From Haplosporangium gracile (lineage: Eukaryota > Mortierellomycota > Mortierellomycetes > Mortierellales > Mortierellaceae): a stretch of DNA of 64,000 nucleotides. Below the pieces are notes generated by a model. That model was not told the origin of the DNA, ran no database searches, and saw only the letters and a list, made by a program, of their open reading frames with translations. This document shows, piece after piece, positions 12,135 to 23,700 of the stretch; the stretch's first letter is position 1; every line of letters starts with the position of its first letter. The stretch covers positions 22,972 to 86,971 of the forward strand of contig JAAAUF010000041.1 of NCBI GenBank assembly GCA_015499985.1. Reading direction: 5' to 3'. A program made the translations under genes and the position numbers.

Positions 12135-13193
12135 TCGTCTCCTTAAACAATACCTTCGATCGTCATCGCTATTTTTTTAAAACAATTTCATACTCGTCTT
12201 CATTATATCGCCACTGTCCAACCGAACCCGACACGAAACCGGTTTCAGGATCTCGATTTGCCAAACATAAAGGCCGCCTTTTAGGATTGCCAATTGGAGC
12301 TGGAAATATTTTTTCAATTCAAAGTCGTTGTCGCCAGAAAACACTACTCTATTGAAAAGCAGCTCGAAACTAACATTTTGACCAACAAACGAGGCATCAG
12401 GCATCGAAAGCATCTAAGCACGATATTACTTGAACGTTCTTCAAATATCGTTTCGAGACGCTCAGCTCTTTCACCGTAACTATTGATCGTTCCTTTGAAG
12501 CCTAACTGAAGCAAAAATAGTCGCGACATTGCTGATCCGGGACTTGTTTTCCCATTCTCTATCGAACCATAGGAAGAACTCTTTACAACCCTCAACGTCA
12601 AATATTAAAAGATCGGCTTGGAATCCGCCGTCACCATTCAATCCAAACGTGAGATGTATGGATGCCAAAAACCTGGATGTATCCAGTACCTGTCGTTAGG
12701 AGTCAAGGATGGTCGCCGGTGACTTGTAGCATCCGAACATGTTCCTGAAGGACGCATTGGGCACATCGTCTGTGTGGAATCCTATTATCTAGACCCAGTG
12801 ACAGATCCATATGCTGAGCCGCTATCACTCGTTTTCAATTCGATGTCCACCGTCGAAACCTACTTCTCGATCCGTACAAGGAGTCCCGCAGACTATTTCT
12901 TAACTTAACGCCGCTATCTAGAAGTCAGCATTCCAATGAGATTAGTCGCGCGTAATTTGGATCCGGATCGGCATATTAATTGCTCGTTGGAGATCCATCT
13001 TGAAAGTCTCTCGCCGCATTCATCAAGGTTGACAACAAAATCCCTATGCCGAACCTCTATTCGCCAAGGTTTACAATCGATACGCCTACCAGGTCGACCT
13101 TCTCTTCCTCCTCTCCTCCTCCTCCTCGTCCATGTCGAAACGATCCTAAATGCACTACAACCCTCCCTTAATGGAGCGCCTACAATACCTTAG
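12135..13193 (+). pseudogene. Possible decayed coding sequence, unknown family
   Basis: One plus frame stays protein-like for about 350 codons but is broken by roughly eight stop codons, near 12147, 12281, 12479, 12508, 12570, 12607, 12720 and 12907. Between the stops are coherent pieces such as KHYSIEKQLETNILTNKRG, REMYGCQKPGCIQYLSLGV, GRIGHIVCVESYYLDPVTD and MRLVARNLDPDRHINCSLEI. Chance alone would give about twice as many stops, so this is suggestive only. I do not recognise the family. It could be a host pseudogene, a dead mobile element, or exons of an unrecognised gene. Confidence 0.3.
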
Positions 13194-16100
13194 AAAAGTC
13201 TCCAATCTTCGACCTCCGATCTTGGATTTTGGCACGAAAGCGTGTTCGGTTCATGCATGATTTGATATCGACTACCTGATAACGGGTCTGAAGAGCTGAC
13301 ATGTTTCTAAGTCCCCTGGATAATCCTCGACAAGGTGTCCGGTAACAAAAAGCTATAAGAATCTCGTCAGAGACGAATACGTGTCTGGTCTGCCCGTCAA
13401 CTGAATACAGCTACGCCCAAGTGGATCGATCTCACCTCGGAAAGGGGCGACATACACCTCGGACAAGGAGCTCAGCAACGTCAGGAGACGATGGCGCCGG
13501 ACAGTTGCCGCAAAAATTATTTACTATGTTCAGATTGAGGAAAAACTGCAGCGTTCAGCAAACTTGCTAAGCGGTGATCGCCGCCTCTGGTTTAGATTGA
13601 ATAGAACAAACGACCGATTGCCTTTATTCTTTTTGTTATTTGTTCGGGCCAGCTCCCACCTCGACATTTTTTTTAATCCAAAGATGCGTACACCAAACCT
13701 TTGTGAGGCACAATTGCAAGTGTAAAGTGTTTTTATGTTTCGACTGGTAACAAAGTCATTGAATGGCTCGTGCGAACGGAAGCACAAATGGGCGAAGTAG
13801 TCAGACCGCCTGTGTGCTCGAAAAAGGTGCCGCATGAATATGTTTCTTTTTTCCCCAACATCCGTCAAGGTACTGTAACAGAAGTAAGTGAAAAAAAGAC
13901 ACAAAAAAACAAACAAAAGAAAATCACCATTGGTCGTTCGATGTTGCAGCGGCAAAAAGCAAACGTCCTTTTTTTCTCATTTTTCTTGACTGTGTTATTT
14001 ATGCACTTTAATGTCGACGATGAATAAACCGCGCTTATATTGTGTTCCGACTTTTTTGTGTCTCCAGATTGGCAGTATTGATGAAATGAGGGGCCTAAGC
14101 TGCAATGACCAAGAAAAACCATAAGCCTGTGCAACGAGTAAAAAAAGTCGAGACTCGATCATGGGAACACTCCCTGTCGCTTGTACACAGAAAAAAACCG
14201 AGTGAGATGATATTTTTTTATGATCTATCTTGGTTCAGAAATATGTTTGGCTTCATAGGGTGTCGGCCATGGTCCCACTTTTGTGGTCGAAGGACAATGG
14301 GCCGATAAACTACGTCACCGAAGTGACAAAATTAAGGGAGTCTGAGCGTGCAATTAAGTTCAACGGTGCGAGAAACGACTGTTACACTTATTGACCTCGA
14401 TGGGCGATGAGGCACGCGCCATAAAAAGAAGAAAGTGCACTCTTCAGTACTTTCAGAGCAGTGTAGCAGACCTTGAACGCACTCTTCTTGGGGTGAAGGG
14501 TGTGAACACAGTTCACGCTGGTCGAAAGTGCCAGTGAATAAATAGATAGCAATGTCAAATCAGTTGCTGCCTTCAAATGCACTGTCAGTGGAATGTGTTC
14601 TACAAATGGCGCCAACGCCCTGACTCCTAATCAATTATGAAATATATATCTATATTTAAAGGGACTGTTTTATCGGTCATCTTTTCTCAGAATGGGTTTA
14701 TCACCCCATTGTCCCAGACCCCATTCATTCTACAAACAAAAAAAAAAGAGGGTCTATACCGCGGGAGTAGTAGATAATAAAGGACGATATGTAACGAGGT
14801 AAGGCTGGCGAAGTAGAGATGAACGGAGGCTGACATTAATTGATACGAATAAAGATTAGTGCTTTGATCAGCAGCAATACTGGAAAAGCGTGAGTTCGAA
14901 ATGTGATTTAGGTAACTGGACAAGGAAGGATTTGAAAATTTAGACATATTGCAGGCGAGCGCGTTCCAGTGGGCTGAATAGAAAATGGAAAAAAGGTTTA
15001 CAATTCTACGACCTTGACCGTCGCGTTCGTTTCATCGTCTATCCGCTAACCCTCTTTATGCTGTTTCATTCCTATACTCTATTCCGTAGAATAAGTGGCC
15101 AGTCGTAAGTTCTGCCTTAAATCAAACGTGCACGGAATAAAGAAGAGGGTCAACCAATTGAAAACTGCAACTTTGCGCATGTCAGAATGGGAATATGAAA
15201 AACAGCGAAAGACACTCCATGCTTGGGAACCAAACCCCCTACCGCTCACATGAAAGAACACGTTGGATCCTGAGGCTTATCATCTAGTCATTCCTTCTCC
15301 CTCTTTTGCGCATTTATGCTGTGTTCACTTTTTCTCCAAATGCCAAAGAAATGCATTCTTTAATTTTGAGATGCATCTGCATGGACCTCTTTCTTCCTTG
15401 ACTCGATGGTAGTTAAAGAGAGTGTTTTTCTAGTCTTTCCTTGTATGTACTGTACATATCACATTACAAACCCTGTTTGTCGACTCCATTCCTCGTTCAG
15501 AACCGGTCTCTATCTTGGCCTGTGAAATCAAGAGTCGATAGGCCCGCATATTCATGTTCTCTTCTATTGTTCCTTATTATCTCTTATCAACAATTAAACT
15601 TGTACTCCAAGTTGGCAACCGCCTTGATGTACACTCTCCTCATTGACATACTGCATTGAAAAAAAAAAACTACTTTATCCTCTCAATCAGGTAGACACCT
15701 AACCTTTTTTTTTCTTTGTTAAATTGATCGTGCGCGGCTCTGGTCCCCGACCTGGCCCTCATGCTCGTGCGCACACTTTTCTTTTACATTCCACTTATGG
15801 ACTGTCCAAATTAGTATCCAAGACGCTAATGTCGTCGTCGCCTCAATAATGTGTTGTGTTAGATACCTTTCATGCCGACAAAAGGTCACGATTGCGAAAC
15901 TCGAGGGATTGAAGAATAGAAGAGAGTGGGGACCCAAGCTGGGTAGCTTCAATTCAACACCTGGCATGTGTGCGTGCGCGTGTGTTAAGAATGTGATGCT
16001 ATGCCTCACTCTTCCCCCTGCGAAATTCATATTTCGCGCTAGTGGGCAGCCTAATTTCGATTACCTCTGAAAGAATACTCAGGCAAACTCTTAACTGTTT

Positions 16101-18622
16101 CCTCAAGACTATTTACACGCTGAAGTAAGAGAGGAAGAAAGGTGGGCAAGGAAGGAGAAACAGATTGGAGACAGTCGCCACGCACACGCCATTTCCAGCG
16201 AACCGGCGAATAAATGCCGAATTTACGTTGCTCTTTTCTGCCCAGCCGACCCGACAAAATAACACCACTTGGCCCTGAATTCTGACGTGTGGGAGGCAGA
16301 CAAGGGCCCTAGGGATGTAGACAGAGAAGGATAAAATGGTCGCATGGTTGGGCTGCGGTGGACAACCAAATAAGAATTTGTAGAGAGAGTGAGTTTACAG
16401 GCGCATGACATGAACGATGGTGGCGAAAAGGAAGAGAAAAAATGCAAAAAAAAGAGCACCATTCACTTGTGGCCTTGAATGAATGAGGAATTGAGAAGAA
16501 TTGAATAACGTATCCTGGTCCCTGTACTTTCACCCTCTCCCTTACCTTACCTTCCCATTTGCCTTTTTATTCCGCTTGCCTTTGTTGTTGCTGTTGCTTT
16601 ATTGTCCATGAACTCATGAACTCAATCCTAAAGGTCGAAAAAAACAACAAAATAAAGACGCATGTACAGGATTAAAGATACTCGACAGACAACTATCCCC
16701 CACACTCGCATTGCACCAGCGAGCCATCACGTCATGCAAAAGGAGCGACCCTGTTTTTGCTGTTGTTCTTGTTGCAGCGTAAGTTGCTGGATAGAGGAGA
16801 GCGAATCGTGTTACTCCTAGGTCTAAAGTAGGCGCAATTTCAACATAGTTTTTGTTTGTTCGCCATTTTTTCTGCGCTAGACATTCCTTCCATCGCAAGG
16901 TCTCTCAATCATTTGCATCTGTCAGAGCTGAGACTATACCCGAAACAGGAAACCAAAACAGAACAAACCCAGGCCCCGAGATATGACACAAAAACCCTTT
17001 TAAACAAACAAAAACATTTCACAAGCTGGCTGCCTCTTTGGTATCAGTGCCCATTATTATTACACTTGGGGCCTCTCTACGCTCCTTCCCCTCCCTTGGT
17101 CTCTTTTCGCCGCCCTTACGCAAAATTAGAGAAAGATCCACGAGACTATTTTTGCCCAATTGCACATGAAGAAGGTTCAAGCACGCAAAGAACTCACCAC
17201 CTTAAATTATGCACTAGGCTAACGAACAACAGAAGGAAAATGCTTTGGACTATGATAGATGAAAGGGAAAAGGAGAAAGGAATACGCCGAGGCCGCCTTC
17301 TTTGCTTCCTTTCATTCAACGGTGAAGCACAGGCACAGGCACACGATTGGAGGGAAAGAGGTCAGCGCGCTAAAATGCCCAACTCTAACGCAAAGGGGTA
17401 AGCAAGGGGGAGATAAATTGCCAACGATCAACTCGAACAGCGATCAAATGTCAGCAACGAAAAGTAAGGGGTCAAAAAGTGCATCGATCGAGCGTGCGTG
17501 TATCATCTCATTCATCCCAAGAGAAATAGGGAACCACAGACCTCCTATCTTTGTCTATTCATATAGTCGACAGCGATGAAAGGAATAAAATACAACGAGG
17601 CATGCGCGTTTCCCCCTTTATCCTTCTATGGTTGTCGAGACAAAGCCCTATCCAAGCGGGACTATTACCCACAACTACAGGTACTCCTCATTATCCTTCC
17701 TTTGTCAACAAAACAATTAGCAAGCAGGTGTCATTGCCTTCCTTGCCCTTTTTTCTCTTTCTCTCTTTACCCCCTGAGGTACCTTTATGTTTGTAGAGAA
17801 CTGTACAACCAAATGGCCTCTGTTCTTTCCCTCATGCTCACCATTTATTTTTCTCTTTCGTCTCCTCTACTTCATCCCATCTTTCTGCTCACAATTATTT
17901 TTTGTTGTTCTCTGACGACCAGCAAAGAGTCGAGGTTTGCTTACAGACATGTGTTTCTGGACTGTAAGGATGAGGCTTTCTTTTCCTTTCCTTTGCCCCT
18001 ACTACTCGCCTTGCCTGACGATGACAATGAAGGGAAGCAGAGTTGGACATGCAGCTGCTATTCAATCGTTCCTTGTATTGGAAGGTATGCAATGCTAATT
18101 GATCGAATGATTTGCATTTGGAGTGTACTGCCTTGCCCTGCATTCAGCCCTTGAGCCCCTGCCTTTGCACACGTAAAACCCATTTGTGCCTGAATTATTG
18201 AATTACCTTTTATTATTTTCCCTTGCAGTCAAGTCACTTTCCTTTTTTTTATCGCTTTTGTCGACACGAGTTGAGCATCTTCCTCCAATGCAACCCTTCG
18301 GCGGCATGGACTCCGATCGCCATCCATTTGGCGTCTTACCTTACCTTTTGTTTATTTGTTCGCCTTTTTCTCGATATACGATCGCAGGCATTCTCCTGAC
18401 TGGTAGGCGCCTGTTTGTTGTTTAATCCTCCTTCAACCCACCCGGATGTCTCTTCCATTTCTTCACTTCTCCTTTCTCTTCCTCCTCCACGCCAGCCCAC
18501 CCACAAAGCAAGCACCTACAAATCTTCCCTCCACACCACATCCGTATGTTTCCCTTTCGTCCCATCCTCCCACATATCACACCCCCAACTCCATCCTCCG
18601 CTCCTTCACCCCTCCACTCCTT

Positions 18623-18659
18623 CACTCCTCCACTCCTCCACTCCTCCACTCCTCCACTC
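18623..18659 (+). repeat. Tandem 8-base repeat CACTCCTC
   Basis: Four perfect copies and a partial fifth in the pyrimidine-rich region upstream of the lipase gene. Confidence 0.9.
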
Positions 18660-19118
18660 TTGTGCTAGTCTCTCCACAACCAAGCTTTATCCGCAAAAGT
18701 GTACTTCACACTTCCCCCCCATCGATTTTTTCTATTCTCTTCTCTTCAAAACCATTGCCAATGTTTCTCTTGAACATTCATCCCTCCATTCTCTTACAGT
18801 GAAAACAGGAAACACTCTTGCTCTCACTAAATCAAATCAACAAACAAACAAACATCATTTGAGTTAGATTTTTCACATAAATAGAACCCTCCATTCCTTC
18901 ATTTTTTGTTTCTTTGTCGATTTCTGGTGCCTGATTTCCTGACCCCCTTATTACCTTCTCTCCCTCGCCCTTCCCTCATCTCCTTTACCGCTTTACCGGT
19001 TGTACATACTCGAGCCTCCAACTTTCGACACATCCCTTTTTCATCCCTTCTTGCACATACCTCTGTATATATTACATATATCCTTTCCCTCTTTAACGAC
19101 TTTGTTATATTTATTACG

Positions 19119-20344
19119 ATGACCCGTTCATTCAGTACTACAGTCTACATCACCATCCTAGCGGTATGGCTTCTTTCCCTCATCACCCCCACTGCTGCCC
19201 TGCCAGCAATCCCCATTCTGCCCTACAATGCGCCCAGTCCCAAGCGCGATGCCGGTCGCACCACTGTGGTTACCGGCCTGAACAACTGGAACTGTAGACC
19301 CTCCGCCGCCCATCCTCGCGCGATCGTTCTGGTAATTAACAAATGATTGACCTTTCGCCCTCTCGATTTTGCGTCAATTACTTTCTCGTTCTCCCATTCT
19401 AATCTTTTCTCTCTTTGTCCCATGCTCAACTTTGAAAAACAAAAGGTCCATGCCACCCTCTTGACAGAAGAATCCTGGCACCCCCTCGTCGCACCCGCGC
19501 TGGTCAAGAACGGGTACTGTGTCTTTGCACTCACCTACGGCCGCCAGCCCGGTGTGCCCTTCTTTGGAGCCGTCAACCATTTGGAATCCAGTGCCCGAGA
19601 AGTTGGTGACTTTGTCAACAAGGTCTTGGCAGCGACCAACACCACTCAGGTTGATATGGTTGGCCATTCCCAGGGCGGCGTCTTGGGCCGGTATTGGATG
19701 AAGTATATGGATGGAGCTGGCAAGGTCTATCGGTATGTACTTTCTTTTTTTTTGTCTTTGTAAGAGAGTTTTCTTTTCGTATGTGTCTTCGGTGCTCTCG
19801 CTGTCCCTGAAAACTAACTTATGTCTCGTTTTATGCTCTCATCTCCAATTTTCTTGCTCTTCAACCCCTCCTCTATGATTTTCACGTTCTTGGGCTTATC
19901 CATTTATTCTTGCTATTCTCCAGAATGGTCGGCATCAGCGCAATCACCCACGGTACCCTCCTCAGCGGTCTCGTCCTCCTCGGAGAAATCACCGGCCTCC
20001 TCAAGCCTGCAGAAACCCTCATCGACGCCTTCTGTGCCGGCTGCTACGACATGATCCAGGATTCCGATTTCATGAAAAAACTAAACGCCGGTGGTGATAC
20101 TACCCCCGGAGTGATTCATTCCTATATCGCCACCCGGTACGATGAAGTGATCACCCCTTACCAGTCGACGTTTGCCTACGCCTCCAGTGTGACCAACACG
20201 TTGGTTCAAGACTTGTGTGCGGTCTCGGTACCAGAACATTTGTTGATGGTTGGGTCCAAGGTGGTGATGAGGTGGATTCTGAACCAGTTGGATCCTCCGA
20301 ATGCTAGAACTGCCAACTGTTTGTCCGTCTTTGACTGGTATTGA
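19119..20344 (+). CDS. Secreted class-2-type lipase/esterase (alpha/beta hydrolase)
   Basis: Exons 19119-19331, 19446-19732 and 19924-20344 join in phase to 306 residues. The first about 27 residues are a signal peptide with hydrophobic core VYITILAVWLLSLITPTAAL. The nucleophile elbow is MVGHSQGG (Ser about 146). TRYDEVITPY carries the likely catalytic Asp, and VPEHLLMVG the likely His. Several cysteines after the first exon fit a secreted disulfide-bonded enzyme. Joined sequence AIVLVHATLLTEESWHPLV is the usual oxyanion-side strand of this family (lipase class 2, EstA-like). A secreted enzyme acting on acyl esters outside the cell is the family expectation; the substrate is not known. The leader upstream is long and pyrimidine-rich with TATATATT near 19063. 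Confidence 0.88.
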
Positions 20345-20778
20345 AATTGATATGTAGCCGGATTGTCGTATATACCTATTTTTGTTGTAGAGCTACTTCT
20401 TCTTTGTCTTTCCCTGGATCTCTCCTTTTTGGATGATGGTCGGGATGGAGGTTTGAGAAGCCTTTTCTCTTTTGCAGAATAATAATAACGATATCATGAG
20501 GGCTATCTACATGCTCTCCAATTAAAGCATTCATTCATTTTTACATTCAATCCAACTTACTTTCCCATGTCTTCGCAGAAACAAATATCCATATTTTTTC
20601 GTATAAAAACAAAAAAAAAAGGTACATTAGTAATGGCTGAGGAATGAATGCTTGTTTATGGGATACATGATTATGTGAGTATGTGGGTGACAAACCCTTT
20701 TCCCTTTGTATTACCAGAGTACAAAATAAGGAGTGTGGCAGAGAGAGAATGGGAGGATGAGAGAAAAAGAATTCAAGT
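20345..20778. other. Convergent intergenic spacer
   Basis: 434 bases between the lipase stop and the DENN gene stop. It carries presumed 3' UTRs of both genes; no gene is seen. Confidence 0.6.
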
Positions 20779-23700
20779 CTATAGGTACGAGGGGTCCAGA
20801 CTTGTCGGGAATCGTCGCGTGTCGTTGTCTATCGTTGTGGAGTGGATTGGGGTGGAGTATGGAAGTGGATTGGGGTGGAGCATGGAAGTGGACGGGATTC
20901 CAAGTTTAAGATGCGAGAGAAAAACAAAAAAAAAAAGAAAAGCGTGCCATTAGTAGGGAGCGGAGTAGGCGAGACCGAGCAAGTTGATGCGTATCAAGCG
21001 AAAGGTATATGTTTCAGGGGTAAGTTAGGGGATGAAGAGAAGTGCGTGTGAGAAAGGCATTTACCATAGACCTGAATATCTCCAGAGGGAGGTATCGCCT
21101 TGACAGTTCCTTGCACACCGTAGCTTGGGTCCTGTTATTGATTCCAACATACATTCCACGTGTGAGAAAAACAACAAAATATGGTTAGAACACGAACACT
21201 AGTAACTGAGTAGCTTCTTTTTTTGTTCTTTATCAAGACGAGCACTTACGTCGAGGAACTTGGTCTCCTCTTTGCCGAGTCGGAACCGTGAGCGGTTGAT
21301 CTTGGCCTTGATGACCTCGTCAAAGAACATGATCTCGGGGTCACCGGGCGAACGATCAACTCTGTCCTGAACAAACTGAACAAACGCCTGTGACTCTGTG
21401 AATACTGACATGAATGGCTATATACATATGCCAAAAAAAAAATGTTGAGAGAGACAGGGCAAGCATGCGGTGCAAAAGAGTTAGAAAATAATAGCTGTTT
21501 GGAACAATTGTTGGCGCATACATATGCATCAACATTAACAAAAAAGGTACATAGGTCATAATAACAATCACATGCAAGTAGCCTTTTTGAAAACAAAAAT
21601 GATAGTAGCTTACTCTGGCTTCCTTGTCGACGCCCTTCATAAACACATCCCGGTGAAAGCTGACAATGTCGCTATGGGTGCTTCCTTCAGTGCCATTGCG
21701 TGCACGCGTCGAGGGTTGTGAAGCGGGCTGGGGTGGTCGTTGAGCAGCAGGAGACGCATGTTGCTGCTGCTGTTGCTGGTTGTAGTGGTTTGATGGATGC
21801 ATCTGGTCAAAGTTGGTTGAATTTCTGTTGCTGGAAGGTGGCAAGGCCGCAGATCCCTTCGTACTGCCTCCACCATTTCCTCCTACGCCATTAACATTAC
21901 TACTCGCAACTTGTGCATAACTTCTGCCTGCCCACCTTTGGAAACTCGCCCAGGAGAGCCGATCTCGGCCTCCGTTGGTGCTGCCTTCCTTTTCGCCCTC
22001 ACTACCACTGTTGGATGGTTGTTTCCTATGCCCCAGACTGCGTGGGCTGGCATGCTGAAGAGCTGCTTGTTGGTAGTGTTGCTGGTGATGTTGTTGCTGG
22101 TGCTGTTGTTGTTGCTGCTGTTGTTGTTGTTGTTGGAAGGATTGCTGTTGGAGCTGTTGCTGTAATGCAGCTCCTGCCAGGATGCCCGATCGGTAGCCTT
22201 TCAGCAGCCCCGCCCACATCTGGAGAACACTCCAGCAGACTCCCGACTCGTCAAACCCACGAGGGACACATGGGTACAACAGCTCATCGAGACACCCTGC
22301 GTGTACATAGAGTGAACATCCCTCGCAACGATGGACCTCGTTGTGTGGCGCCAGACCTCGGGAACAAATACCGCATCGACCGTTCAAGAGCGACAGGGGC
22401 ACTGGTGTATGGATGGGTAGGAGTACGTGTCCCTCAATCGTGATCGGCGTCACTTTCTCCTGCTCTGTTACTCCTCCTCCTTGATCTCCAATCAACAGTC
22501 CATCATCGTCTGAATAACCACCATGGTAGTGGCCATGACTCATGGCATTGGACGAAGAGGGAGCTCCATTGATACTGGCCATGGTCGAAATGGGCGATTT
22601 CGACAGGATGCTCGAGGTAGTTGAATCGATCGACGTGAAAGAGGCACGGTGGGTCAATCCAGGTCCGTCATAGTTGCTGTTGATCATCGTCGAGGTCATA
22701 TGTGTACTATGGCGGCTATTGTTTCGTGAAACGCCACTGCTGGGATGACTGGGTGGCATGGTTGCAGAATTGGCTATCTGGTTGCTGCTGTTGGTGTTGT
22801 TGGTGTTGCTACCCTCCTGTCTCTTAGGTGCTTCCAATAGGTTGGCGCGTGCTCTGACTGGTGAAAGGGCTTTCCTCGAGTTTATCTTGAACGAGTCCGA
22901 GGTGCTCTATTGATCGAAATGTTAAACCGAATTCTTGTTAGTTGACTGTAAGGCACAGGGGATTCTGGAGACAAAGGCATTGCGGGAGGACCCATACATG
23001 GTGAGACAGCGGCGACATATCCTGCATCGAGTCTGATGGTGCCATCGAGTGCTACAATGAAGGAGACAGGGAATAACGTCAGTTTCCTTGTCAAAAGTAC
23101 CTTTTCTCATTCCAGCAATCTTTCGGCGATAAGCAGAACAACTCATTACCTTGGACATCCTGGAGGTAGCATCACTCTTTTGATCAAGCGTGTCCTCAGA
23201 AGTAGACCGAGCCATGCCTCCAACAGTCGTCAAGGACATCCTTGAATCTTGGTCCTGCATCATCAAACGTTGCTGCTGCTGCTGTTGCTGCTCTGACAAG
23301 ACCAATGGCAGACTCTCCAAAGTCGAACTTTTCTTAACCTGGCCAGCAGAAGACGGCAAAGTAGGCAATAGGGCATGATCACGAGACGTCGATGCTGAAG
23401 AGATCGAAGAAGAGTTCGCAGCGGACGCAACGCGAGGATCACCATGAACAGTCGACCGATCTCCTGGTCCACCAGGAACTGCGGGAAGAGATCGTCGGTT
23501 CCAGCGAGGCGCTCTCGAGACGCCACAGAAGAGTGTCAATCGTGAGTGAGGGAATGCCTCCTGGACGTAGACGGGTGGCCCTAATGCTGGGTTGTGAACC
23601 GCTGCTGAGCGTTTGACGGCTGATGTGGGTGCGTATTGCTCCAATGATTGAATCAGTTTCCGTCTTTGGCGGGGTGGTAGTGGCGTTGGGGCTAGCTGTA

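Larger units (their letters stand above)
10661..19118. other. 8.5 kb gene-poor region
   Basis: No recognisable intact gene on either strand. 10.7-11.1 kb is promoter-like sequence of the HAD gene. 11.1-13.5 kb contains partly open, stop-interrupted frames (separate entry). 13.5-18.9 kb is AT- and pyrimidine-rich with only chance open frames, the longest with an ATG being 193 codons at 17576-18154. The last kilobase is a strongly pyrimidine-rich leader of the lipase gene with a tandem repeat at 18623-18659. Confidence 0.6.

Noticed and set aside
17576..18154. 193-codon open frame with an ATG on the plus strand
   Set aside because: No recognisable domain; Leu/Ser/Pro/Cys-rich composition mirrors the pyrimidine bias of the region. 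It could be a lineage-specific gene, but nothing in the sequence supports that.
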